From Mesodorylaimus sp. YZB2_4 (taxonomy: Eukaryota > Nematoda > Enoplea > Dorylaimida > Dorylaimidae), in the NCBI GenBank assembly GCA_030248295.1, contig JASANH010000053.1, forward strand, positions 248,001 to 312,000: a DNA stretch of 64,000 nucleotides, given 5' to 3'. The position numbers and the translations under genes were made by a program. Below are positions 50,401 to 58,227 of the stretch, in pieces. The notes under the pieces are model-generated. The model was not told the DNA's origin and did not search any database. It saw only the letters and a program-made list of their open reading frames with translations. Positions within the stretch are counted from its first letter, which is position 1. Each line of letters starts with the position of its first letter.

Positions 50401-51527
50401 GCAGCTACCACCGTCTGTTGTCCTATGCCAGTGCAAGGAGGTAGCCTGCACAGTAGTAAGCTAACCCATGCACTAGCTATCATGGCCCGCTGCTTTTTTA
50501 AGGCAGTATCTGCGATCTACCTAGACTTGAAGGCCATGGCTTCAAATCAGTAAAACGATGGTACTTCGACGCCACATTGGACCAATGCGTTGAGTTCAAT
50601 TATTCAGGCTTGGGTGGAAATGCTAATAATTTCCGAAGTCAGGTTGCCTGCATCGATGCTTGCGTTCGGTCACGTAAGTCTGATACGTTAGTAGCAAGAC
50701 CATGCTTCTCGTAGTCGATGCCTAAATCCGTAAAATCCATAAAAAGCTACTGTATGTATTGGTACCTGCTACAGTCTGTTTTCTTTCTAGTTCCAAATAT
50801 GCATGCGCCTTATGGTCCACTATTCGCCTCTGTTCAGCGTCAAGCCACATTGTCGTCATTTGGCCAATGTCCTCACGGCGAACCGTTGATCAAAGGTGAC
50901 GGCGACCCTCAAGAATGCTCGAAAGACCCAATATCTCCCTCAGCCGTCTTCTGCCCACACACGTACGCCTGCTTCCTGCCGGCTGACTTAGAAACTGCCG
51001 TTTGCTGCCCTGATCCAAGTATGATACACAAGTTTTCTTATCTGGATCAGGTTTTGGTGAACTTAATGCACTAAACCCAGGCTTTAGACTGAAATGTTGC
51101 GAAAGAGAATTTCCATCTTTTAGAGTTTTATTGCGCCCAAGAAATTAGCATCGGTACCAATGAGTGCCAGTCGCCAGTTCTCATTGGCGCAGGCCAACGC
51201 TTTGGTTACGACGCGACATCAGGAACCTGCATTCCTTTTCACTTTGAAGGTTGCGGCGGGAATTTGAATAATTTCCCCACATACGAGCATTGCATGCAGA
51301 TTTGTATCAATGACCTTAAACAGAACGCGTATCCCTCGCCCATCGATTCCAGGGAGCTTCAAGAGCAAGTACAAGCAAGCAGAAGTCACGAAAACATACA
51401 AGATTCGGAGGATAATTTTTCTGTAAAACGGCGTCAGAAACCTGCTCATAGTCTCAAGCAGCCGAGAAATTTTTTTTCAATGTTTTTCTCTTGGCTACGT
51501 CAGAAAGATCAAGTGGCAGCTACATAA
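26437..51527 (+). CDS. Giant secreted multi-Kunitz / WR1 (lustrin-type cysteine) protein, 30 exons
   Basis: Thirty exons join into one frame of about 2341 codons. Exons: 26437-26977, 27280-27426, 27479-27694, 28148-28666, 28725-28976, 29783-29965, 30022-30417, 30477-30650, 30703-30846, 30904-31068, 31345-31515, 31706-31876, 31931-32080, 32202-32369, 36358-36507, 36945-37442, 37498-37815, 37867-38184, 39264-39431, 48042-48221, 48365-48505, 48560-48784, 49206-49364, 49461-49634, 49837-49986, 50041-50211, 50267-50440, 50503-50673, 50791-51018, 51124-51527. Every intron is phase 1. The start has a signal-type hydrophobic segment; an in-frame ATG at 26407 is an alternative. I count 18 Kunitz modules and 15 six-cysteine modules ending in CxxxYWCHxG...VCCP, plus Pro- and Ser/Thr-rich linkers. 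Most Kunitz modules keep four cysteines and lack the C14-C38 pair. An extracellular matrix, cuticle or peptidase-binding role is inferred only. An annotation pipeline could easily split this gene at the 4-kb and 8.6-kb introns. Confidence 0.85.
27185..27245 (-). repeat. Degenerate tRNA-like sequence (A-box arm)
   Basis: The minus strand has TGACTCAGTTGGTTAGAGCG, a tRNA D-arm/A box, but the anticodon stem and B box do not form. It lies in intron 1 of the Kunitz/WR1 gene. tRNA pseudogene or SINE head. Confidence 0.4.
29966..30021 (+). other. Probable GC-AG intron in the Kunitz/WR1 gene
   Basis: After Kunitz 4 the only phase-compatible donor is CCAG|GCAGG. Reading through reaches a stop in the next exon, and the nearby phase-1 GT would create a TAG at the junction. 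With GC-AG splicing the frame continues for 130 codons. Confidence 0.55.
34005..34095 (+). repeat. tRNA-like SINE head
   Basis: A-box-like TGGTTTGGCGGGTCAGGCG followed by a stem (GCGTCTGCCTCTGACGC) and a B-box-like GAATGTTCGACTCGC. The text differs from copies A and B, so it is a separate tRNA-derived repeat. Confidence 0.4.
34205..34248. repeat. Perfect 15-bp hairpin
   Basis: GAGTTTCACTACCCC at 34205-34219 pairs fully with GGGGTAGTGAAACTC at 34234-34248, with a G/C-rich 14-nt loop. Confidence 0.85.
34380..34455 (-). repeat. tRNA pseudogene / tRNA-like remnant
   Basis: Minus strand shows an intact D-arm (TTAGCTCAGTCGGTAGAGC) and T-arm/B box (GGGTTCGAATC), but no anticodon stem forms (the region holds TTGAATTCAA) and the acceptor arms do not pair. 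Confidence 0.55.
35265..35335 (-). repeat. Degenerate tRNA-like sequence
   Basis: Minus strand has the B box GCGGGTTCAATCCCC and an anticodon-arm-like GGACTGGTAACC upstream; the acceptor and D arms are not intact. Confidence 0.4.
36358..39431 (+). other. Kunitz/WR1 gene, second exon block (exons 15-19)
   Basis: Exon 15 is a six-cysteine module. Exon 16 fuses Kunitz, six-cysteine and Kunitz modules without introns; exons 17 and 18 each fuse one six-cysteine and one Kunitz module. Exon 19 is a lone six-cysteine module. The fused exons imply local intron loss (or retention of an ancestral state) compared with the one-module-per-exon pattern elsewhere. Confidence 0.8.
36742..36815 (-). tRNA. tRNA-Lys (anticodon TTT)
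   Basis: Minus-strand cloverleaf of 74 nt. The acceptor GTCCAGT pairs with ACTGGGC (one T-G pair). D-arm is GCTC...GAGC, anticodon stem TTAGG/CCTAA with loop CTTTTAA, and T-arm GTGGG TTCGACC CCCAC-like. All arms form, so it is probably functional. It sits in the intron between exons 15 and 16 of the Kunitz/WR1 gene, antisense to it. Confidence 0.9.
39664..40059 (-). CDS. Small secreted peptide / prohormone-like precursor
   Basis: Intronless 131-residue ORF with ATG at 40059 (an upstream in-frame start at 40104 is less likely). Residues 1-25 form a clear signal peptide (basic start, FLLVICCLVFW core, cleavage after NVSNA). The mature part has no cysteines and carries potential dibasic cleavage sites: VAKKPRSN, DPRRLRK and, near the end, GGMPSKRFFDPILYEHREL. 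Signal peptide plus basic sites in a short cysteine-free chain is the layout of neuropeptide precursors, but I do not recognise the family and there is no amidation Gly before the KR site. It lies antisense in the host intron, 232 nt from exon 19. Confidence 0.65.
   Translation of the reverse strand: MSSRSTPVFLLVICCLVFWTNVSNAMLEPGWLYSQGGPVAKKPRSNLYMVAMAADGGDTGTDTRDDGLHQANSQRLLQIYRGLHGLPRVGRADLKTIDPRRLRKLLKSIGGMPSKRFFDPILYEHRELDEK
42672..42712. repeat. Poly-G tract
   Basis: Uninterrupted and near-uninterrupted G runs within GTGGGG-rich text. It is followed 100 bp later by a poly-C tract (about 42815-42826). Confidence 0.9.
42733..42895 (+). repeat. Dispersed repeat, copy 1
   Basis: Shares with 53663-53785 the collinear blocks AATTTTCATTT.CCAA, GCAATCAAGAATTTC.ACTTT and CGACATCGATT. 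No coding capacity. Confidence 0.6.
44280..44285 (-). terminator. Poly(A) signal AATAAA of the neprilysin-like gene
   Basis: AATAAA on the minus strand about 96 nt past the stop. Confidence 0.65.
44381..47908 (-). CDS. M13 zinc metallopeptidase, neprilysin/ECE-like
   Basis: Two exons, 47908-46043 and 45289-44381, join at phase 0 to give 924 residues. It is a type II membrane protein with a cytoplasmic tail and TM at about 72-94 (IIWCLFLTVTLLLIAIAFF). The ectodomain starts DPCDDFYQYACGLW, the M13 N-terminal signature. Catalytic parts are in exon 2: substrate-binding NAWYSLNNNALTVPAG, zinc site VIGHEMTHGFD (HExxH about 754-758) and GENTADLGG, which supplies the third zinc ligand. The chain ends NKCEVW, the conserved family terminus. 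It should cleave small extracellular peptides. It is longer than the ~750-residue norm because of its N-terminal tail and an Asn/Ser/Thr-rich insertion around residues 275-330. Fully nested antisense in a Kunitz/WR1 intron; a SINE copy sits in its own intron. Confidence 0.95.
45335..45703 (+). repeat. tRNA-derived SINE-like element, copy B
   Basis: A-box-like AGCCGGTGGCTCGGC near 45342 and B box GGTTTGATCCCC near 45400. They are followed by GGAGGTCGGTTTGCGAACC and a body that matches copy A (5953-6290, opposite orientation) out to the AGTC.TGACTGCTG end. It is inserted in the single intron of the neprilysin-like gene. Confidence 0.7.
48042..51527 (+). other. Kunitz/WR1 gene, third exon block (exons 20-30)
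   Basis: Alternating Kunitz (13-18) and six-cysteine (11-15) modules, one per exon. The last exon has Kunitz 18, where FEGCGGNLNNF restores the fourth Kunitz cysteine while the second is still absent. It then has a polar C-terminal tail with basic VKRRQK and ends FSMFFSWLRQKDQVAAT. An ATTAAA about 90 nt past the stop may be the poly(A) signal. Confidence 0.8.
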
Positions 51528-52143
51528 TTTGTATGTTTTCTTGTTTCTACTTATTTTGTGTCTGGCTGGTCAACGTTATTATTGGAATTTCTTGACGTCT
51601 GTTTAAAAATTGAATTAAAACTAATTGTGTAAACATTAATTTTTGAGAAGTCCAATGACGCAAACTGGTGACAAGTCTCAGAGCGCTTCTAACATGCCTA
51701 GATATGGCATGATTCTCCGGATAGTGTGCAGTTTTCGAGCACATTTTAGGAAGTGACTGTGCGTCAAACTTTTCCACTCCAATTTTCTTCTAGCAAACCA
51801 TGACGCATTTTGCACGTCAACCGCCAGACGAAATTGCGATTGTTGAACTACGTCTTAACCTTGTTAATGAACATCTTTATTTAGCTTAGGCCTGAAGAAG
51901 TGGTCGCAATGACGTCAATAAGCCGCATTTATGACCAAAATTTGTCACATTAGTCACGCTCGGACGAGTAGGGCTGAGGAAAGAGCCGAAGGGGAAAGCA
52001 CCAAGTGAATCTAAAGAAAAAGTGCAATAATGCTTGATTGATTGCAAGCTAATTTAGGGTCTTTCTCAGGCCAGTTCCGGAATGTTCGGCGAGTGGTTCC
52101 ACGAAAATAGTAACAAGGCTTCTGCGGCGACTGCACCAGAAAC
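51528..52143. other. Intergenic spacer
   Basis: Holds the 3' UTR of the Kunitz/WR1 gene (ATTAAA at 51614-51619) and the promoter region of the Arg-rich gene. Nothing else recognised. Confidence 0.4.
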
Positions 52144-52150
52144 TATAAAT
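52144..52150 (+). promoter_or_regulatory. TATA box of the Arg-rich secreted gene
   Basis: TATAAAT lies 85 nt before the ATG. An Inr-like TCATTC at 52178-52183 is about 34 nt downstream, the spacing expected for a TATA-driven start. Confidence 0.7.
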
Positions 52151-52228
52151 AGAGGACGTGCTGGATCGGAGGACATTCATTCGCCACATTCGGTAGTCGT
52201 GTTCGCACAGCGGAACTGAAGTTTCACG

Positions 52229-52907
52229 ATGCAATCGTTCGGCGTCTTTGGTCTTGTCGTTTTCGCTGTCATGGCGGTAATGTACACGAATGTGAACGGC
52301 TCATCACTGGTCGACCACAGTCGTCGCTTCCAAATGGCAATGGCCGACAGTCGCCGCCGAGAGGTGAATGGCCTGTCCTACAGAAGAACAAATGACGACG
52401 AGAGTCGAAGACGCGATACGTCGTCCAGATTACGAGAGACCCGCGAATCACGAGTTCGCGAAAGTCGCAAAAATGAAGATGAACAACGCCGTCGAAGATC
52501 AGTGGACGACGTGAGCCGAGCCAGACGACGAGACGCCAGGGATAGTCGAGCTATGGTAAGCGTGTGGGCAGAGTTCAGGTCATCCAGGGAGGGCTCGCTC
52601 ACAGCGGCTACGACAGATCACAGTCCTGAAAAATGTGACGGAAAAATTTGTTTTCCGTAGATCCGAGATGACCAGCGTCGCGACATGAGGTCCACCGAAA
52701 GGCGTTTATTCACCTCCCGCTACGATGTCAAAGAGAACAACGTGAACGGGTAAGAAGCATTTTGATTTTGATCGTACACCGAACTCAGATACCTGCACTT
52801 TTAGCTGGACCAGTTCAAAATTTGGTCTCTCCGCGCTCTCAGCCATCATGCTTTTTGCTCACTTCTATCAGAATCCTAACAGTGAGAAGTTATGCGAGAG
52901 CTGGTAA
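52229..52907 (+). CDS. Secreted Arg/Ser/Asp-rich protein, 3 exons, family unknown
   Basis: Exons 52229-52555, 52661-52749 and 52805-52907 join in frame to 172 residues; each junction has GT/AG borders. Residues 1-25 are a signal peptide (FGLVVFAVMAVMYTNVNG). The mature chain is extremely rich in Arg, Ser, Asp and Glu, with many RRR/SRRRD/RESR repeats and a furin-like RRRRSVDD. The only cysteine in the spliced chain is near the end (KLCESW). Without splicing, exon 1 runs to a stop at 52660; exon 2 also meets TAA if its donor is unused, so a 139-residue version is possible. No domain known. The TATA box and AATAAA at 53043 make a compact, complete gene. Confidence 0.7.
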
Positions 52908-53042
52908 ATTCGACAGACCGATTGGGGAAGGTGACAGTTATGATATTTGTGCAGTGATAACAATGTGACATACAATATACCATCGGTTTTATACTCGTGT
53001 CTCGGTGTCATCATCGTCTGGCATGTGGCTATATATTTGGAG

Positions 53043-53048
53043 AATAAA
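53043..53048 (+). terminator. Poly(A) signal AATAAA of the Arg-rich gene
   Basis: AATAAA 136 nt past the stop. Confidence 0.65.
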
Positions 53049-53140
53049 CTTACACTGCTATTTGTCTTCTGAGGAATCCAAGGTTAAAAATGCATCATCG
53101 CACAACGAAAGGGAGCAACCAGTCTGCAGTTTACTAGTCC

Positions 53141-55895
53141 TTACTTGTCTCCCTCGTCCTGACGGCCACAATTAAACCACTCCCCAGTTAATGAAAATTG
53201 AATGGCTTCGATGTCCTTGCCCTTAGTTTCAGGTAAAACCAAGTACAACCACACAACACCGACTAAGGTGATGCCTGCATTCAGAAAGTATATCCCGTGC
53301 CGAGTGATGGCTCGAGCTAATGACAAGAATGTCAGCGTGACAATTATGTTACAAATCCATCGATAAGCAGTAGACAACGAAGTGACCGTGCTGCGTGCCC
53401 AGTTGGGATATAGCTCCCTGAAACAATGGCCTGACAGGTAACAAAGCGTGAAATGAAAAATGCAGCTTACGCATTGATGGCCCATGGGATTGGAGCGTAA
53501 CCTATAAAATTTGAGAACGTCAAGCACTAGCTGCCATCTAACACGCATTAAACTCCAGAATCGATGTCGGAATGATGGAAAAAGTATTGATGTTTAAATT
53601 CATAAATCGCGTTTTAGCGAAGTTAGCCAAATTTCGGACGCTATCTTAATCATTTAAAAGGAGTCGAAATTTTCATTTTCCAAGGTTGCTCCTTCGCAAT
53701 CAAGAATTTCGACTTTCCTGAGTAAAATGTGAGTTTAGAATATCATTCTCTAGTTTTAATACTTCGACATCGATTTTTTAAAGATGAAGTGCGTCGTTGC
53801 AGCTTTCCCATTGGAATCCAAGGAAGAGGTGCATCTGCGGTCAAAATATCTTTCTTAATTCCAATGTGGCCACCACGCACTTCAGGAAAAGTTTCGAAAA
53901 ACCATACCGATAGAAAACGCAACCAAGCATAGCACCATGCCCAATATGGGTAGCCACGAAAAAGTAATTTGAACAAAATCCGTAATCTCAGCTGACGTTT
54001 GTGTCAACCAGAGGAAAACGAGTTGGGTTCGTTGACCGACTGAAATTCCTGGCGCACAGTCCATAAGCAGTACAATTTCTTCCATCACCATTTGGTCCCT
54101 GATAATTGGAATGAGAAAGGCTCGCGCCAGTATGCCAGGGGTCTGATGTAGAATAGCAGATCCAACAGTCGGCTTGGTAGGAGCAGGAGTCGCAGCTGCG
54201 AACGTAGCAGGTAAGAAAGTGAAGAAAAATGTGCAGTGAAATCCATACCTTACGCCTGCACATGAATCGTTGTTTCAAAGGGTCCATTTTTAGGAAACGT
54301 GGAAAGTGATGCTAGCACCGTGAATGACACGCCCATAATGATCAGGCAAACGAATACGCCTGGAATCATGAATATGCCATGTCACCATGACATTAGTACC
54401 TTATCGGTCTTGATTGGGCAGATATTTGAAAGACTGCATCTACTGTTCGATATGTAACCGTTTGAGATGATACGCTTACCAGCCCCGCCATAAACAGACA
54501 ATGGACGACGTCCAAATTTTTCACTCAAGTATGTCCAAATAAATCCAGAAAAGAATAGAACGCCAGAAGTGACTGACGCGAGCCACAAGGCGAGTGTTAA
54601 ATCGCTGATGCAAGCCATGGTCATTATTGAAGCACTGTAGTACCTAAACATTCCAAATCTCTACGCTCAAAAATCACATTCCTGTAATTTAATTTCTGCT
54701 CACACTGGCGATCAAGCATTCACTGTAAATATATGACTGAAAAGAAAACAAACTCACATAATTGTGTTGATACCAGAGAGCTGCTGGCAAATTTGCAAAG
54801 TACATCCAATAATTAGTGCCTTTCGGGCATGAGGAATCCTAATTATAGCGAGTAGTGGAAATTTGGTTCCTGCCTGAACAGCATGAGATTTTTAGACATT
54901 CCATGGCAGAAGGACTTACTCCCAATTCTTCTCTTTCACGCTTTCCCTCAGTTTCTGCTTCTTTGATCAATTGTAATTCAAATTCAGCATTTTTTTCTTG
55001 CCGCTTCATCTCCGCCATATATTCTCTAATAATGACAAGTCCTTTTTCTTCTCGGCCATGCGTGGCCAGCCAACGAGTGCTTTCTAGCATGAAAAAAAAC
55101 CAATGAATTGGATAGCAGCTGGTACTGCAGCTAAACCCAACATTAGCCTGCATAAACAATAGCAAGGGTCAACTGCGACTGTGGCCAGCTGGTGGCTAAC
55201 CTCCAGCTCAACTTCTGATCCGTGATGTGACTGAGGGCAGCTGCAAGAAGTCCTGAAGTCCAGAACCGGAAGGATATCAATAATTGCCACATGGTTAGTA
55301 AGCGACCTCTGATGTGGATGGGTGAGCATCCGGAAACGTACAGTAAGCGGGGATCGTGCATGAACAAATGCCTACACAGACAATGCTGTGTCCCCTCAAA
55401 CACTTACCCGTCAAAGAGAGCATACCAATCGCTTCACTCAAAATGATTCTTCCCAGCGGAAGAACTTGTTTCTGTGGAGGAAACGCACATATTACTGCTC
55501 CCGCAGTGAATGACAACGAAGCGCCGAGGATGACGAATTTCTTGCCAAACTTAGAATTCAGTACCCAACCGAATAATGAAGAAATTGCGGCACCGACATT
55601 GGTCATACTGACACTGAGCTAGGAAAGGACAAACGGGTTGATTTTCACATTTTAGCTGGCGGTATAATTCATGTACAAACTTTTAAACATTTGCACACAT
55701 TTAAAATCGTGACTCGAGACAACCCAGCTCAGTAAATTTCCGACAAATGGCAACAGAACAGTAATTTTAAAAAAGCTTGAAAAAATTTGGCATGATCTGC
55801 AACCACTTGTCCTTACTTCCTGCCACCAGTCGTCCAATTGCAAATTAGTGCGCATGATGATCATTGAACCTGAGACAATGCCCAGGTCGTATCCC
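53141..55895 (-). pseudogene. Proton/myo-inositol symporter-like MFS gene (SLC2A13/HMIT type) with frame breaks
   Basis: Minus-strand exons include 55895-55817, 55618-55408, 55371-55201, 55147-54920, 54873-54758, 54643-54480, from 54359, a cysteine-loop exon near 54250-53990, and a C-terminal exon ending at 53141. Motifs follow SLC2A13 in order: GYDLGIVSGSM, GRxxL-type [62 protein letters not shown], the luminal C-x2-C...CWICY loop, GYAPIPWAIN, ELYPNWARS and PETKGKD. The family carries inositol with protons across the plasma membrane. Two clear frame breaks occur: a 5-nt excess between IPAY and VSGCSP (about 55332-55336), and one missing T in a T8 run (about 55090-55100). A third possible break lies near 53996. 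The first exon is not found. Pseudogene or assembly error. Confidence 0.75.
53663..53785 (+). repeat. Dispersed repeat, copy 2
   Basis: Matches copy 1 at 42733-42895 in three collinear blocks. It lies in an intron of the inositol-transporter-like gene. Confidence 0.6.
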
Positions 55896-56217
55896 CTTGT
55901 GAATCAGCCCATAACAGCCAGGGATGTCAGCGATATGAGTAACCAAGTTGTTATTGTCAGAGGCGGTGGATCAGAAAGATCTGGAAGTCCCCTTGGACCA
56001 TGATTTGGCTAAACATGGGGCAGACCACATGTCAGAAAGCGAGACGCGAAGAAATTTCATCTTACCAAGGCAGTGTCGTCTTTTCAGCAAAACGATAACA
56101 TGCACTAGAGCCGCACACATGCCTCGACTGCTGCCGTGTGTTGCAAAAAAGTGCTGACAGTGAGTGAAAACTATATTAAGAAGTAATTTTAGAAAATAGA
56201 TTGCAAAATGCTGCAGC

Positions 56218-56290
56218 TGGAGTTGCGGGGTATCGATCCCCGTACCTCTCGCATGCAAAGCGAGCGCTCTTCCATGTGAGCTACAACCCC
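56218..56290 (-). tRNA. tRNA-Ala (anticodon TGC)
   Basis: 73-nt cloverleaf on the minus strand. Acceptor GGGGTTG/CAACTCC with the G3-U70 identity pair of alanine tRNAs, D-arm GCTC/GAGC, anticodon stem CTCGC/GCGAG with loop TTTGCAT, and T-arm CGGGG/CCCCG. All stems perfect. Confidence 0.95.
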
Positions 56291-56390
56291 GGCGAAAGGA
56301 ACGATGTTAAAATAAATGTCATACTACAGCTGCCTCTTCGTGTTCAGAGAAGCTAGTCCTAGCTCCTTGTAGCATATAGATTTACTAATG

Positions 56391-56440
56391 CGCATGCGCA
56401 TCATTGAACCAGAAACAACGCCCAACTCACCTCACCCCCC
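56391..56440 (-). repeat. Duplicated fragment of an inositol-transporter exon
   Basis: Minus strand reads (L)G-V-V-S-G-S-M-M-R-M-R, a diverged copy of GIVSGSMIIMRT from the exon at 55895-55817. It indicates a partial duplication of the transporter gene just upstream of it. Confidence 0.6.
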
Positions 56441-57855
56441 ACTGTGTACCGCGGCTTGATTGACTATTCATGCCTCGCTGACTCACAATACCTACCACTC
56501 AAATTTTTGTTGCCATGATGAAGACTGATGCGAGCAGTAATATTTTGTTAAGGCAGCACTAATACAGTTGCGAACATAACTTGAACAATTATAGGAGCAC
56601 AGGAGCCTAGCGCATAGCTTGTCTATAGGTGCCTTATTTGCAAGTGCCGTAACCCACATACACGTTACACATTGCGCGAGCCCTTCAAGATACTGGCGAG
56701 AACATTTTCATCCAGTTAGTCGCCAAGGCTAAGAACAATAGGACACCAACGATTTAGAAGGAAACAGATTTTGGGCGCCATACATTCAATTCAGCAATAA
56801 TGCATACCTTTAAGAAACCAAGTAAATCTACATAACCTGCGTGAAATATGATTATTTTTATGTCCAGTTACTGTGCGTGTAGTCTAGATAGGCATGTCAC
56901 CAGCATCTTGACAAGTGATGTACTGTGACGCTTCGAAATAAGGAGTCAGGAGCCTTTTGCGTTTATTTCCGTTTCATTTACAGAATATCCTTACTATAGT
57001 AGAGGAGGAGATTGAGCTATGCCTGAGTCATTGCAAAGACTCTCGTGTTATCGCTTCAAGCATTTAATATTTGATTTCGCAGATCTTAAACTTTTTACTG
57101 AAACATTAGCCAGTTTTGGTTCACCTAACTTAGAATATGACTATAGCAAAACATGTTGCATTTTTCGTCTAAAAGGCACATTGACACAGAGACGAAGATA
57201 CACAATATAAAAACTGTTTAGCTAGGTGCCGATTTTTAGCGCTCTGCGACTACAGTATATCTGCAACATGATTGGTGGCAGTGATGGACTGCTCGCATCA
57301 AACGTGCATCTGGCCTTTGAATTTCTTGATTTCGTGCAACTGCATGAAAACTCCAGAGTCGGGCGGATTTAGTCCGTTGGGCTTTGCGTATTGAGAGGTG
57401 GACGTCCACTGAAGTCATCTCAACCGCCCGATTATGCTGGCTGGTCATGTGCAGCTTTCAGTGGCGATGGGATCGATAGCTTGCATTTGCAAAACAGATT
57501 TGGAGCAAGCCTTACAAGACCTAAGCAAATAGCTGGGGGCTCACGAATAGCTGACTTTTGTTTTTTAGCATTCATTCCAGGACATATGGTTCACGACAAA
57601 GATTGTTGCCCTCTCCACTGTTGTTGGTCGGCTAGTAGATTCCTACATTCAGTTTGACAGCTCTCTTGTTGGGTCCAATGGACACACTCATGTTACAGCC
57701 AGTGCTACGGGTACAGGGGTTCCACAACTGGCGTATGTTGCATACTGCATCGCAAGTTGCTGCTCCATTCCGGAGTCATGACACACGGGCTAAGACACTG
57801 TGGCCACAGTCATTACTGAAAAAAAACAGTACAGGAGAGCTGGAATAACGCAAAG
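56441..57855. other. Intergenic, no gene recognised
   Basis: Short ORFs only. No repeat or promoter recognised. Confidence 0.4.
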
Positions 57856-57930
57856 GGGGCTATAGCTCAACAATGGTAGAGCGCTCGCTTAGCATGCGAG
57901 AGGTACGGGGATCGATAGCCCGCAGCTCCA
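57856..57930 (+). tRNA. tRNA-Ala (anticodon AGC), slightly degenerate
   Basis: Acceptor GGGGCTA/CAGCTCC with G3-U70 but an A7-C66 mismatch. D-arm is intact, anticodon stem CTCGC/GCGAG with loop TTAGCAT, and the T-arm has one closing mismatch. Likely a tRNA-Ala gene with two weak pairs; a pseudogene is possible. Confidence 0.75.
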
Positions 57931-58227
57931 ACTGTTTTTAGACTTGGCTATCTGAATATAACTCCCATCAATCTAATCGTGAGTCTGGTTTGTGAAGTCT
58001 TAATGTTTTCGACATTTAATATTTTTCCTTCGTAATTTTTATTAATATTAGAGCAAAGCCATACTTCGAAATTTTAGAGAAATACCCAGGTGTGTCTTTG
58101 CATGGCCATGATAGGGGCCAATAACCGAGTGGAATGTGGGTGGAGAGATGAGGGAAGAACTATCGAGAAGGGTTACAATGCTGATGCTGATCAAAGACAC
58201 AAGTAATAAAGTGAGTAATGTCACGTT

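Noticed and set aside
26437..51527. Possible venom-type Kunitz toxin gene
   Set aside because: A very large multi-module protein with four-cysteine Kunitz modules and WR1-type repeats is unlike short single-Kunitz toxins.
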